From positions 3,162,001 through 3,226,000 of the forward strand of contig NZ_CP133020.1 in the NCBI RefSeq assembly GCF_030866825.1: DNA of 64,000 bases. The letters are read 5' to 3'. Both the position numbers and the translations under genes were made by a program. Shown here in pieces: positions 7,878-17,498 of the stretch. The DNA comes from Rathayibacter sp. SW19 (GTDB lineage: Bacteria > Actinomycetota > Actinomycetes > Actinomycetales > Microbacteriaceae). The number at the start of each line of letters is the position of its first letter. Position 1 is the stretch's first letter. The notes beneath the pieces were generated by a model. The model searched no databases. It was not told the DNA's origin and was given only the letters and a program-made list of their open reading frames with translations.

Positions 7878-9797
7878 CTACGCGTCCTGCTTCTTGAGGC
7901 GGGCCGTCGCGCGCGCGCGGTTGTGGGCGTCGAGTTCGACCTTGCGGATGCGCACCGCCGTCGGCGTGACTTCGACGCACTCGTCTTCACGGGCGAATTC
8001 GAGGCATTCCTCGAGCGTCAACTGGCGTGACGGCGTCATGGACTCGAAATTGTCAGCGGTCGACTGACGCATGTTCGTCAGCTTCTTCTCCTTGGTGATA
8101 TTCACGTCCATGTCGTCCGAACGCGAGTTCTCACCGATGACCATGCCCTCGTAGACCTCTTCTGTCGGGTTCACGAAGAACGACATGCGTTCCTGCAACG
8201 CGATGATCGCGAACGGCGTGACAACACCGGACCGGTCTGCAACGATCGAGCCGTTGCTGCGCGTGACGATGGAGCCGGCCCATTCGCCGTAGCCGTGCGA
8301 GATCGCGTTGGCGATGCCGGTGCCGCGGGTGATGGTCAAGAACTCGGTACGGAAGCCGATCAGGCCGCGGGCAGGAACGATGAAGTCCATGCGCACCCAG
8401 CCAGTGCCGTGGTTCGCCATGTTCTCCATGCGACCCTTGCGTGCCGCCATCAGCTGAGTGATCGCGCCGAGGTATTCCTCCGGGGCGTCGATCGTCAGCC
8501 GCTCATACGGCTCGTTCACCTTGCCGTCCACAAGCTTGGTGACGACCTGCGGCTTGCCGACTGTAAGCTCGTAACCTTCGCGCCGCATCTGCTCGACCAG
8601 GATGGCCAGGGCCAGTTCTCCACGTCCTTGCACCTCCCACGCGTCCGGACGACCGATGTCGAGCACCTTCAGCGACACGTTGCCGACGAGTTCACGGTCG
8701 AGGCGGTCCTTGACCATCCGTGCTGTCAGCTTGTGCCCTTTGACCTTGCCCATCAGCGGGGAGGTGTTCGTGCCGACCGTCATCGAAATGGCCGGGTCGT
8801 CGACGACGATCGCCGGCAGTGGTCGCACGTCGTCTGGGTCGGCGAGTGTGTCGCCGATGGTGATGTCTGCGAAGCCGGCAACGGCCACAATGTCACCGGG
8901 TCCAGCGCTTTCAGCCGGATACCGGTCAAGCGCCTTGGTCATCAGCAATTCTGTGACGCGCACGTTATGCACGCCGCCGTCGTGACGCACCCAGGCGACA
9001 GTCTGCCCCTTCTTCAGGGTGCCGTTGAAGATGCGGAGCAGAGCGAGACGACCGAGGAACGGCGAGGCATCCAGATTGGTGACGTGCGCCTGCAACGGCG
9101 CCTCGTCATCATAGGTGGGTGCCGGGATGTGGGTGAGGATCGCGTCGAACAGCGGTTCGAGGTCCAGGTTGTCTGGCAGCTGACCGTTCTCGGGCTTGTT
9201 GCGGCTGGCCGCACCGTTGCGTCCGGACGCGTACACCACCGGCACATCCAGAATCGCGTCGAGGTCGAGGTCGGGCACGTCGTCCGCGAGGTCGCTGGCG
9301 AGGCCCAGGAGCAAATCCTGACTCTCCGTCACGACTTCGTCGATGCGGGCATCCGGCCGGTCGGTCTTGTTGACGAGCAGAATCACGGGCAACTTGGCTT
9401 CCAGCGCTTTGCGCAGCACGAAGCGGGTCTGCGGCAACGGCCCCTCGCTGGCGTCGACGAGCAACACCACGCCGTCGACCATCGACAGGCCGCGCTCGAC
9501 CTCTCCACCGAAGTCGGCGTGCCCGGGTGTGTCGATCACGTTGATGGTGATCGGGCCGCCCTTGCCATGCGTGGCCGCGTGGATACCGCGATAGCTGATC
9601 GCCGTGTTCTTGGCGAGGATCGTGATGCCCTTTTCGCGCTCCAACTCGTTGGTGTCCATTGCGCGCTCTTCGACATGAGCGTGCTCGGAGAACGAGTGGG
9701 TCTGACCGAGCATGGCATCAACCAGGGTGGTTTTGCCGTGGTCGACGTGGGCGACGATTGCGACGTTACGCAGGTCTTCACGGGTGGCACGTGCCAT
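7878..9797 (-). CDS. typA: Translational GTPase TypA/BipA
   Basis: Ribosome-associated GTPase of the EF-G/LepA superfamily, involved in 50S assembly and stress growth. The N-terminal G domain shows G1 (AHVDHGKTT, near residue 16), G3 DTPGHADFGGEVER and G4 NKTDRP. Domain II and EF-G-like domain V follow, and the TypA-specific C-terminal region contains ARGLIGFRTEFLT and GYGEWAGSI. The 639-residue length is normal. The gene stands alone: efeB is convergent downstream, and the ABC ATPase gene ending at 9997 lies 199 bases upstream on the same strand. Confidence 0.97.
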   Translation of the reverse strand: MARATREDLRNVAIVAHVDHGKTTLVDAMLGQTHSFSEHAHVEERAMDTNELEREKGITILAKNTAISYRGIHAATHGKGGPITINVIDTPGHADFGGEVERGLSMVDGVVLLVDASEGPLPQTRFVLRKALEAKLPVILLVNKTDRPDARIDEVVTESQDLLLGLASDLADDVPDLDLDAILDVPVVYASGRNGAASRNKPENGQLPDNLDLEPLFDAILTHIPAPTYDDEAPLQAHVTNLDASPFLGRLALLRIFNGTLKKGQTVAWVRHDGGVHNVRVTELLMTKALDRYPAESAGPGDIVAVAGFADITIGDTLADPDDVRPLPAIVVDDPAISMTVGTNTSPLMGKVKGHKLTARMVKDRLDRELVGNVSLKVLDIGRPDAWEVQGRGELALAILVEQMRREGYELTVGKPQVVTKLVDGKVNEPYERLTIDAPEEYLGAITQLMAARKGRMENMANHGTGWVRMDFIVPARGLIGFRTEFLTITRGTGIANAISHGYGEWAGSIVTRSNGSIVADRSGVVTPFAIIALQERMSFFVNPTEEVYEGMVIGENSRSDDMDVNITKEKKLTNMRQSTADNFESMTPSRQLTLEECLEFAREDECVEVTPTAVRIRKVELDAHNRARATARLKKQDA

Positions 9798-9996
9798 AGC
9801 TGTTTTTTCCTCAAAGATGGGGGCGCAAGGAGCCTGCCATCGGTGCTGCGAGGCACACGGACAACGGAACTTTTCACGCGGGAGATGTGGGGCGAAGCGC
9901 GCCCGCAGGGGCGAGCCAACGCACCCTACCTCGCCAGTCTACCGCCCGAGGCGACCTGGCCTGCGCAGCCGGCTCTCAGGCTCGGTCTGTGCTTTC

Positions 9997-11919
9997 TCAG
10001 TCCGTAGGCCCACGGTCGCGATCGTTGCTGCCGGGCGCTTCGTAGTTGTCGGCGGCCGGGTAATCCTCTGGCGCACCATATTCGATGGCGTCACGGTGCA
10101 GGTCGGTGTTCGCGTACTCGTCAGACCCGGCCGCCAGAATCTTGGCACGGAGCTCCCGCCGCTCACGCTGCACTTCAGGATCGGGCAGGGGCACGGCGGC
10201 GATCAGCCTCTGCGTGTACGGATCCTTCGGGTGGCGCAGGATCTCATCGCGTGTACCGACCTCGACGAGCTTGCCGAGGTGCATCACGGCAATGCGATCG
10301 GCCAGAATGTCGATCACGGCCAGATCGTGAGTGATGAACAGGCAGGCGAAGTGGAGTTCCTTCTGTAGCACCTTGAGCAGTTCGAGCACGGTCGCCTGCA
10401 CAGACACGTCCAGCGCAGACGTCGGCTCGTCTGCAATCAGCAGCGTCGGCTTCAGGGCGAGCGCGCGGGCGATGCCGACGCGCTGCTTTTGTCCGCCGGA
10501 GAGTTCGTGCGGGAAACGCGTGCGATAGTTCCTCGGCAACTCGACCGAGTCGAGCAGCCCCTCGATGGCCCGAGTGAGCGCGTGTCCCTTCGCCTTCTTG
10601 GCGAGGAATAGCGGCTCACCGATGCTCATGCCGATCGTCATCCGCGGGTTGAGCGATGATGACGGATCTTGAAAGACGATTCCCGCCTTTTTGTGCACAT
10701 CACGCACGTGCCGTTTTGTCGCATGCGACAGGTCAGTGCCGACGACGTTCAGTGTGCCGGATGTGATCGGCAAAAGGCCGATCGCTGCGCGGCCCAGAGT
10801 GGTCTTGCCTGAACCCGACTCCCCGACGAGGCCGACAACCTCGCCCTCGTGAATCTGCAAATCGATGTGATCGACGGCGCGGAACGCTTTGACGCGGCCG
10901 CGGCCCGGATACTCGATCACCACATCAGAGAAATCGAGCACGGCCGGCAGCACGGCCAATTCCCGGTCGGCAGCACGCTTTGCTTCTGCCGCGATGCGTT
11001 CATTTTCGGCAACACGATCGCGCAGTTCGGCGTCTTCGATCTCGCCTTCCGCCACAACGGCGAGTGTCGCCGTCATGTCGACGTCTGCGCCGTCCGAACC
11101 CTGCCCCAGGTGAGGCACGGCGTCGAGCAACGCCTTGGTGTACTCGTGTTGCGGGTTGTTGAAAATTTCGTGTGCTGTGCCGGATTCGACAATCACTCCG
11201 CGACGCATGACGGAGATGTTGTCCGCAAGGTCGGCGACGACGCCCATATCGTGCGTGATCAGTAGGATCGCACTGTTCAAGCGGTCACGCAGGCTGCGCA
11301 ACAGGTCGAGAATTTCGGCTTGCACCGTCACATCGAGCGCCGTGGTGGGCTCATCGGCGATCAACAACCCAGGGTCGCACGAGATCGACTGAGCGATCAT
11401 CGCGCGTTGCCGCTGCCCGCCCGACAACTGGTGCGGGTAGGAGTTGAAGGCTTTCAACGGGTCGGGCAACTCGACCATCCGCAGCAGTTCGAGCGCACGC
11501 TCCTTGCCCTCGTGCGGTGAGATGCCGTAGTGCACCCGCAATGTTTCGACAATCTGGAAACCGACGGTGAACACCGGGTTCAGTGCGGTCATAGGCTCCT
11601 GGAAGATCAGCGCCACGTCGTTGCCGCGCACAGCTCGCATCTGCGCAGCAGAGATGCCACGCAATTCGCGACCGTTAAGTTTGATACTCCCGGTGACGCG
11701 GCTGTTGCTCGGCAGAAGGTCAAGGATCGACATCGAGCTCACGCTCTTGCCAGAACCGGATTCACCGACCAACGCCATCACTTCACCGCGCTTGATCGAG
11801 TAGTTCATCTTGATCGCGGCCGGCACCCACACGTTGTCGACGCCGAAGTCGACGCTGAGGTCGGTGACCTGCAGCACCGGGGTCTCATCAGTTGTCACGG
11901 TTCTTGTCACAGCGGCCAT
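9997..11919 (-). CDS. Oligopeptide ABC transporter, fused double ATP-binding protein (DppD-DppF type)
   Basis: ATP-hydrolysing subunit of a peptide/nickel-family importer with both nucleotide-binding domains in one 640-residue chain. The first domain has Walker A GESGSGKSVSS, signature LSGGQRQRAMIAQ and Walker B LLIADEPTTALD; the second has GESGSGKTTLG, LSGGQKQRVGIARAL and LLIADEPTSALD. An Asp/Glu/Ala-rich linker of about 60 residues joins them. The C-terminal tail (YGAPEDYPAADNYEAPGSNDRDRGPTD) is polar and probably disordered. Binding-protein and permease genes lie upstream on the same strand but are separated by an opposite-strand gene at 12009-12635. Substrate: peptides by family, not proven. 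Confidence 0.93.
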   Translation of the reverse strand: MAAVTRTVTTDETPVLQVTDLSVDFGVDNVWVPAAIKMNYSIKRGEVMALVGESGSGKSVSSMSILDLLPSNSRVTGSIKLNGRELRGISAAQMRAVRGNDVALIFQEPMTALNPVFTVGFQIVETLRVHYGISPHEGKERALELLRMVELPDPLKAFNSYPHQLSGGQRQRAMIAQSISCDPGLLIADEPTTALDVTVQAEILDLLRSLRDRLNSAILLITHDMGVVADLADNISVMRRGVIVESGTAHEIFNNPQHEYTKALLDAVPHLGQGSDGADVDMTATLAVVAEGEIEDAELRDRVAENERIAAEAKRAADRELAVLPAVLDFSDVVIEYPGRGRVKAFRAVDHIDLQIHEGEVVGLVGESGSGKTTLGRAAIGLLPITSGTLNVVGTDLSHATKRHVRDVHKKAGIVFQDPSSSLNPRMTIGMSIGEPLFLAKKAKGHALTRAIEGLLDSVELPRNYRTRFPHELSGGQKQRVGIARALALKPTLLIADEPTSALDVSVQATVLELLKVLQKELHFACLFITHDLAVIDILADRIAVMHLGKLVEVGTRDEILRHPKDPYTQRLIAAVPLPDPEVQRERRELRAKILAAGSDEYANTDLHRDAIEYGAPEDYPAADNYEAPGSNDRDRGPTD

Positions 11920-12008
11920 CAGTAGGTGGTCCTTTCCACGACACCGATCGGTGCGTGCATTCGTTCTGCAGGGTGTGCGGGCGCCACGGATGCTGTCACC
12001 ATTGACTC

Positions 12009-12635
12009 ATGGCACAATCCGAGGCGAACTCCGACACCGTCTTCATTTCTCGCTTCAATCGCGTGCTCGCGATCGTGATCTGGGCCTTGGCTGCCATGCT
12101 GGTGACGACGACGCTGATCACCGGCGGCGCAAGCCGCGTGCTCGCGATCGTTCCAGGCGTGTTCTTCAGCCTGTTCGCGTGGACTGCACTGTGGCGTCCG
12201 TACGTGCGCGTGAGCGACGCAGGTGTACGCATCCGCAATGTGCTGCGTACCATTGACGTGCCGTGGACCGCGCTGATCCAGGTCGATACCCGCTACGCCC
12301 TCACACTGTACACACCCGGGCATCAGTACGCCGCGTGGGCGGCGCCCGCTCCCGGGCGCACCGGCACAAGCATGGCGCGCCGAGCCGAACAACACGGTCG
12401 AGTGGATGCCGTCCCTACGGTGGGCGGTCGAGTGCGACCCGGCGATCTGCTGGCCAGCGAATCCGGACAGGCGGCCCAGATCGTGCGCGACCATTGGGCG
12501 ATGCTGCGCGATTCCGGCGCGATCGAGGCCGGTATCGCCGAGAAGACGCGTGTTCCGACGCATTGGCACTGGTGGACGAACGGAGCCTTGTTGGCGCTCG
12601 GCGTTGCCGGATTGTATGCGCTCGTAGCCCTGTAG
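12009..12635 (+). CDS. PH-domain-like membrane protein, antisense inside the peptide ABC operon
   Basis: A 208-residue protein with two hydrophobic segments near the N-terminus (VLAIVIWALAAMLVTTTLI and VLAIVPGVFFSLFAWTALW), then a PH-like region (WRPYVRVSDAGVRIRNVLRTIDVPWTALIQVDTR) and a final membrane segment (GALLALGVAGLYALVAL). The pattern resembles bacterial PH domain (PF10756-like) proteins of actinobacteria; the function is unknown. It lies on the plus strand between the dppC-like and ATPase genes, both on the minus strand, with 29 and 89 bases on its sides. It is therefore antisense to any transcript that joins them. Confidence 0.8.
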   Translation: MAQSEANSDTVFISRFNRVLAIVIWALAAMLVTTTLITGGASRVLAIVPGVFFSLFAWTALWRPYVRVSDAGVRIRNVLRTIDVPWTALIQVDTRYALTLYTPGHQYAAWAAPAPGRTGTSMARRAEQHGRVDAVPTVGGRVRPGDLLASESGQAAQIVRDHWAMLRDSGAIEAGIAEKTRVPTHWHWWTNGALLALGVAGLYALVAL

Positions 12636-12664
12636 CCAGAGGGCTGCTTCAGCTGTCAGCGCCA

Positions 12665-13708
12665 TCATGAGTGCTCGGCGGTCGCAGACGGCTGCTCCTT
12701 CGTCCGACGGATGCTGAACCGACGCTGTCGCGGATCGAACGCGTCGCGGAGGCCGTCGCCGACGAAGTTCACCAGCAGTGCTAGGAGAACGATGAACGAA
12801 CCCGGCCACCAGAACAACCACGGCCTCGTCTGCAATGCGGACTGATTCTGACTGACCAGCAAGCCCAGCGAGGAGTCCGGCGCCTTGATACCGAAGCCCA
12901 GGTAGCTCAGTGCCGTCTCCAACAGGATCGCGGATGCAATCAGCAGTGTCGACGACACGATGATGACACCGACGGCGTTCGGCAGAATGTGCTTGAAGAT
13001 GATGCGCATGTCGGAAGCACCCGCCACTCGCGCCGCCTCGACGAACTCGCGCTCGCGCAGCGACAGGAACTCGCTGCGCACCAGACGTGCGATCACCATC
13101 CAGGAGATCGCCCCTAACAGGATTGCAAGCCCGAATGCACCCATGCCGTTCGCGGTGCGACCGACGATGGCGCCGATCACGATCGCGGGGATGACGATGA
13201 ACACGTCGGTGATGCGCATCAGTACGGCGTCGACCCAGCCGCGATAGTATCCGGCGATCGCGCCGACCACAACACCGAGCACAGTCGCAAAAAGGCCGAG
13301 CACCAGCATGACCAGCACCGAGTTCTGAATCCCCCGCATCGTCAGGGCGAAGTAGTCCTTGCCGATGCTGTCCTGCCCGAACGGATGCTGACCGAGATGG
13401 ATGCCTGCACCACCGAGCCACTGCGGGATCAGCGACAGCGTCGGCGCGCCCTGGTTCAACTGCGGATTCAGTTCGGTATAGGTGTACTTCCACCAACCCG
13501 GAATCGGCCCGAGGCCGATGGCGGAGATCGCGAAGATCACGACGAACAAATAGATGATCACGGAGGCGACCGCGACCTTGTTGCCCATGAACCGTCGGAA
13601 GATCAGCCGCCCTTGGCTGGTGCCCCGCTCTTCCTCGTCGGCAACCGGCGCAACCTCGGGCTCCGGTGAGATGTGCGGCTCCAGCGGGTTGCCTTGGATT
13701 GTGCTCAT
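12665..13708 (-). CDS. Peptide ABC transporter permease, DppC/OppC type
   Basis: Inner-membrane permease of a family 5 peptide importer (347 residues). The cytosolic N-terminal arm of about 45 residues ends in a membrane segment (VASVIIYLFVVIFAISAIGL), followed by the conserved periplasmic loop (HPFGQDSIGKDYFALTMRG) and further helices. The EAA loop is clear at EAARVAGASDMRIIFKHILPN. The start ATG overlaps the stop of the upstream permease by one base (TGATG), so they are translationally coupled. It pairs with the DppB-like subunit to form the channel. Confidence 0.95.
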   Translation of the reverse strand: MSTIQGNPLEPHISPEPEVAPVADEEERGTSQGRLIFRRFMGNKVAVASVIIYLFVVIFAISAIGLGPIPGWWKYTYTELNPQLNQGAPTLSLIPQWLGGAGIHLGQHPFGQDSIGKDYFALTMRGIQNSVLVMLVLGLFATVLGVVVGAIAGYYRGWVDAVLMRITDVFIVIPAIVIGAIVGRTANGMGAFGLAILLGAISWMVIARLVRSEFLSLREREFVEAARVAGASDMRIIFKHILPNAVGVIIVSSTLLIASAILLETALSYLGFGIKAPDSSLGLLVSQNQSALQTRPWLFWWPGSFIVLLALLVNFVGDGLRDAFDPRQRRFSIRRTKEQPSATAEHS

Positions 13709-15246
13709 CAGTGTGTCCTCACCCGCGGGTCGAGCGCCGCGTATGCGAGATCGGCCAAGAAGTTGAAAGTAATGGCGGTGATTGCAACGACGAGGAAGTA
13801 GCCCATCACCGGGTTCACGTCCGTTCGTTGCAACCCCGCGACGAACAATGCGCCCATGCCGCTGATGGCGAACACCGTTTCGGTGATCACCGCGCCACCG
13901 AGTAGAGCGCCAATGTCTGTCGCGACCAACGTCGCCAGTGGAATCAGCATGTTACGGAAGGCGTGACGCACAATCACGGTGCGCTCTGGCAGGCCCTTCG
14001 CACGGGCGGTGCGCACGTAGTCCTGGTTGAGCACGTCGAGCATGCCGGAGCGAGAATAGCGCGTATAGCCCGCGAAGCTGATCAGCAGCAGGCTGATCGT
14101 CGGCAGCAGCAAATGGGTGAAGCTGTCTATGCCCTGGATCCAGACGTCGCCGACGAGGTTCGGCGTCTGCGCACCCACAGTACCGATCGGGCGCCCGTTG
14201 ACCTGGTCGAGATTCAGGTATGCGGGCCAGGACTGCATGAACCGGTCCAGCAGCACCAATCCTCCGGAGAGCAGCGCGACCACTGCGCCGACGCGCATCG
14301 ACAGCGCGCGGTCATAGCCGCCGAGCAGGAATCCGACAAGGATACCGACCACGATTGCGATGACGGCGAGGAAGATCAGGGTGCCGAGCGATGAAATATC
14401 AAACAGCCACTGCAGGCTGAAGTAGCAGATCACTGCGATGGCACCGGTGATCCCCGCCGTCAGCAGCGCCTTGCGGTTGTGGATGCCCGCCATGATCGCC
14501 GTCGTGCCGTATGCGACGCCCGCGATCAGCAGAGTGATCACGATCGGCCCGAGCGCAGGCTTCAGGAACCAGTTGGTGACTGACATGTACCAGAGCACCA
14601 GCGACGTCGCCAGCCCCGAGACAGCGAAGACGATGACCCGCCGCTGCCAGGTTCCCCCGATCAGCAACTGCCAGATGCCACCGACGAGAATGCCGATCAC
14701 GACCAGTGCCACGGGCCCGATCACCGGATCGGCGAGGAAGTTGTTGAAGCCGATCGCGACGAACGCCTTCAGCATGACGGCCATCAGGAAGGACGGCAGT
14801 GAGAACAGGAAGAAGCTGACGAAGGTGATGCTGTAGTCGAAGGCACTGTACTGCCGCAGTGCGGTCACCATGCCGAGGGCGATACCCAGGACCACGGCGA
14901 GCAGGAAGGCCAGAGTGACCAACTGCAAGGTGGAGGTCATCGCCTGCGGCAGCAGCACGAGCACGGCTTGGTTGGAGAACGTCGTGCCCAGGTCGCACTG
15001 GTTGGCGAATGGGATCACGCACTTGGCAACGCCGCCAAGCCAGAAGACCCAGCGCACCGGAGACGGAAGATCCAGGTGTTGAGTGTGTGTGCGGGCCTCG
15101 ATCAAGGCCTGCCTGTTAGGCGAACTGCTGCCATGGAGATCAGCGAGAGGATCTCCGGCGTTCGCAGTCAGCACATACATGATGAACGATGCTGCGATCA
15201 AGATCAGGATGGAGACGACTATGCGTCTCGCGATGAAACTCACCAT
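13708..15246 (-). CDS. Peptide ABC transporter permease, DppB/OppB type, with large internal extension
   Basis: The N-terminus (FIARRIVVSILILIAASFIMYVLTANAGDPLADL) and C-terminus (RTARAKGLPERTVIVRHAFRNMLIPLATLVATDIGALLGGAVITE, holding the EAA-type loop) are those of DppB-like permeases. At 512 residues the protein is about 180-200 longer than E. coli DppB. The extra part, roughly residues 175-360, holds about six more hydrophobic segments, for example ALVVIGILVGGIWQLLIGG and LIFLAVIAIVVGILVGFLLGG. The stop overlaps the next permease start. The gene stands 189 bases downstream of the binding-protein gene, with a hairpin between them at 15359-15395. Confidence 0.92.
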   Translation of the reverse strand: MVSFIARRIVVSILILIAASFIMYVLTANAGDPLADLHGSSSPNRQALIEARTHTQHLDLPSPVRWVFWLGGVAKCVIPFANQCDLGTTFSNQAVLVLLPQAMTSTLQLVTLAFLLAVVLGIALGMVTALRQYSAFDYSITFVSFFLFSLPSFLMAVMLKAFVAIGFNNFLADPVIGPVALVVIGILVGGIWQLLIGGTWQRRVIVFAVSGLATSLVLWYMSVTNWFLKPALGPIVITLLIAGVAYGTTAIMAGIHNRKALLTAGITGAIAVICYFSLQWLFDISSLGTLIFLAVIAIVVGILVGFLLGGYDRALSMRVGAVVALLSGGLVLLDRFMQSWPAYLNLDQVNGRPIGTVGAQTPNLVGDVWIQGIDSFTHLLLPTISLLLISFAGYTRYSRSGMLDVLNQDYVRTARAKGLPERTVIVRHAFRNMLIPLATLVATDIGALLGGAVITETVFAISGMGALFVAGLQRTDVNPVMGYFLVVAITAITFNFLADLAYAALDPRVRTH

Positions 15247-15358
15247 AGTTTCGGGTTACCTTTGCGGAACTTGTAGCGTGCGCCGTTGTAACGGGCCGGG
15301 AGATGCGCCGCAGCGGATGGCTGCGGTTCATCCTACGTCGATGGAACCGCCTCAGCGC

Positions 15359-15395
15359 TGAGGCGCCGGACTCTTGTATAGAGCCCGGCGCCTCA
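15359..15395 (-). terminator. Hairpin between binding-protein and permease genes
   Basis: Eleven-base arms TGAGGCGCCGG (15359-15369) and CCGGCGCCTCA (15385-15395) pair perfectly; four more pairs (CTCT/AGAG) follow after one mismatch, around a TGTAT loop. No run of T follows on either strand. It lies just after the binding-protein stop, so it probably gives partial termination or protects the 3' end, making the binding protein more abundant than the permeases. Confidence 0.7.
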
Positions 15396-15435
15396 GACTA
15401 ACTCAGATTTACTGAGGGGCGGAACTGAAGGATCG

Positions 15436-17199
15436 TTACTTCTTGGTCCAATCCCAGACGTTCCACGTGATGCCGTTCTGTCCACCGAACCACTTCACAC
15501 CCTGAAGCTTGCTGTCGCTCGCGAACACACCAGGCAGCTGGAAAAGCGGCAGGCCGTAGGTGTCCGAGAACGCCAGCTTGTCGATCTGCAGCTTGAGCGA
15601 GTCGAGCTTCGTCGGGTCAAGCGTCGACTGCGTCTCCACAGCGAGGTCGCTGGCCTGCTGGTTGTTGAAGTTGTTGTAGTTTCCAGAGTTACCGATCTGG
15701 AACAACTGCGGGATCTGCGCGTTACCGGCACCGGGGTTGATCCAACCGAAGATCGACGCGTCGTAGTCGCCACCGGTGAGGAGCGTGCTCCACTCCGGCG
15801 AGCCGCCATCCGTCACGTTGAAGCCGGCCAGCTTCGCCGAGGCCTGAATCGCCTGGAACGAGTTCACGCGGTTCGGGTTGTTGGTGTTGTACAGGATCTT
15901 CACAGTCGGGGTCTTACCCGCCAGCAGCGACTTGGCCTTCGCGATGTCGACCGTGTCGTATGCGCTCGAACCGTTCTCCTTGACCGCTGCCGCGTACTGC
16001 TTCTGGTCAGGCAGCCAGATCTGCGAGTCGAGCACCTTGGCACTCGGCACGACCGGGGTCACGATGGACTTCAGGATCTGCTCGCGCGGGACCGTGAGCA
16101 GGAACGCCTCACGAACGGTCGGGTCGCTGAACACGCTCGACTTGAAGTTCAGGTCGAGGTGGTCGTATGCGGCCTGGTTGCCCTGGATGACCTTGGCGCC
16201 GGTGATCTTCTTCAGCGCCGCAACCGTGTCAGCGGATGCCTGCGGCTGGATCGCATCGACCTCACCGTTTTGCAGAGCCGTCACCTGAGCGTTCGCGTCG
16301 CCGATGAAACGCATCACGAGCTTGTTGAACTTCACCGAGTGAGAACCGACATAGTCGGGGTTCTTCGTGAATGTCATCGACTGCTTCGGCGTCCATCCGG
16401 TGACCATCAACGGGCCGCCCGAAACAACGACGTCCTTGTTGGTCGGCATCGACGTCGCGTCGTAGCCCGTGTTGATGAAGCTCGAGGCCTTCTTGAGGGT
16501 CTCGTTGGCCGGAGCCGGGTTGCTCACGTCGCCGGCCGGCGTGTCCTTGATCGCCTTCATCAGGTCGGCCTCACTGACACCGGCCTGCTTGGCGACGATG
16601 TGAGCCGGGAACTGGATCGGGTTGACGAGGTTCCAGTCCACGTATGGCTTGGTGTACTTGAACGTGATCGACAGGTTGTCCGAGCTGACGGTCGGCATGC
16701 TCGACGCCCATGGGTACCCTGCGGCACTCGCGAAGTACTCGACGCCCTTGGTGACATTGCCCTTGTCGTCGGTCGTTGCAGACTCGTAGTAGCCGGAGGA
16801 CTGTGCCCAACCGAGCATGAGGTCATCCGCGGTCATCGGCTGACCATCGGACCACTTCAGACCCTTGTTCAGTGTGTACTTGACGGTCAGCGGGTCATCG
16901 CTGGTCTTCTCGTAGGTGCCCAGATCCTTGTTCGGCACTACGTTGTACTGCTGGTCGAGCGTGAAAAACTGTGGCTGGGTCATCTGCCAGATGAGCCCAT
17001 TGGTGTCGAGGTTGCCCTGCGGCGTGTTGTAGTTGAACGAGGTTGCCTCGTTCACCTGTGCGATGGTAATTGTGCCGCCTGTGGCAGACGTCGGTGTGGT
17101 TGTTCCAGACGTCGTGCAGCCTGCGAGTACCATCCCCGCGACTGAGGCGACGGCGACGGCGCCCAATACGGGGCGTAGTCGCTTCCGCGTGATCTTCAA
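15436..17199 (-). CDS. Peptide ABC transporter substrate-binding lipoprotein (family 5)
   Basis: Extracytoplasmic solute-binding protein of the DppA/OppA family (SBP_bac_5), 587 residues. It begins with a basic n-region (MKITRKRLRP), a hydrophobic core and lipobox VLAGC (Cys28). LKWSDGQPMTADDLMLGW is the family signature near residue 115. Translation starts at TTG 17197-17199, supported by a perfect AGGAGG at 17204-17209 four bases away; no ATG or GTG fits the signal peptide. It is the first gene of the peptide importer. In this family the substrate may be oligopeptides, dipeptides or nickel; the sequence does not decide. Confidence 0.94.
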   Translation of the reverse strand: MKITRKRLRPVLGAVAVASVAGMVLAGCTTSGTTTPTSATGGTITIAQVNEATSFNYNTPQGNLDTNGLIWQMTQPQFFTLDQQYNVVPNKDLGTYEKTSDDPLTVKYTLNKGLKWSDGQPMTADDLMLGWAQSSGYYESATTDDKGNVTKGVEYFASAAGYPWASSMPTVSSDNLSITFKYTKPYVDWNLVNPIQFPAHIVAKQAGVSEADLMKAIKDTPAGDVSNPAPANETLKKASSFINTGYDATSMPTNKDVVVSGGPLMVTGWTPKQSMTFTKNPDYVGSHSVKFNKLVMRFIGDANAQVTALQNGEVDAIQPQASADTVAALKKITGAKVIQGNQAAYDHLDLNFKSSVFSDPTVREAFLLTVPREQILKSIVTPVVPSAKVLDSQIWLPDQKQYAAAVKENGSSAYDTVDIAKAKSLLAGKTPTVKILYNTNNPNRVNSFQAIQASAKLAGFNVTDGGSPEWSTLLTGGDYDASIFGWINPGAGNAQIPQLFQIGNSGNYNNFNNQQASDLAVETQSTLDPTKLDSLKLQIDKLAFSDTYGLPLFQLPGVFASDSKLQGVKWFGGQNGITWNVWDWTKK

Positions 17200-17203
17200 T
17201 GTT

Positions 17204-17209
17204 CCTCCT
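17204..17209 (-). promoter_or_regulatory. Strong ribosome site deciding a TTG start
   Basis: AGGAGG on the minus strand, four bases before TTG 17199. It fixes the start of the peptide-binding protein gene at an uncommon initiation codon. Confidence 0.85.
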
Positions 17210-17498
17210 ATAGGAATGGTGCATACGGCACAACAATGGTGTCGTCGTTACCGCACTTGATAAGAATGACGATAGAGAGCCGCAGTGCTCCTGAGCAAAC
17301 CGCGCAGGAAACTGTTACGCCGTCGTAACTCAGATGCGCGATTCTTGCGTCATTCGCTCATTTGTTGCGAAATCGCGCGCGTGATGCAATTGTCTGGCAT
17401 CTGCCCCCAGATCAACGCTGCCCCGGCTCGTTCGCCGCACTGGCGCTGAGCCGATCCCATGCCGCCCCGTAGGTGTGCTCCCGTGGCAAGATGGGGCG

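Noticed and set aside
8295..10007. Plus-strand open frame of 570 codons opposite typA
   Set aside because: Long because of GC-biased third positions; TypA motifs on the minus strand are intact and no family is recognisable here.
11919..13496. Minus-strand frame of 525 codons across the PH gene and the permease
   Set aside because: It tempted as a link between dppC and the ATPase, but it is out of frame with the permease and shows no conserved residue pattern.
17200..17474. tRNA or other stable RNA in the intergenic gaps
   Set aside because: I looked for the T-loop motif and cloverleaf arms in all gaps over 150 bases and saw none; only the glycine riboswitch is supported.
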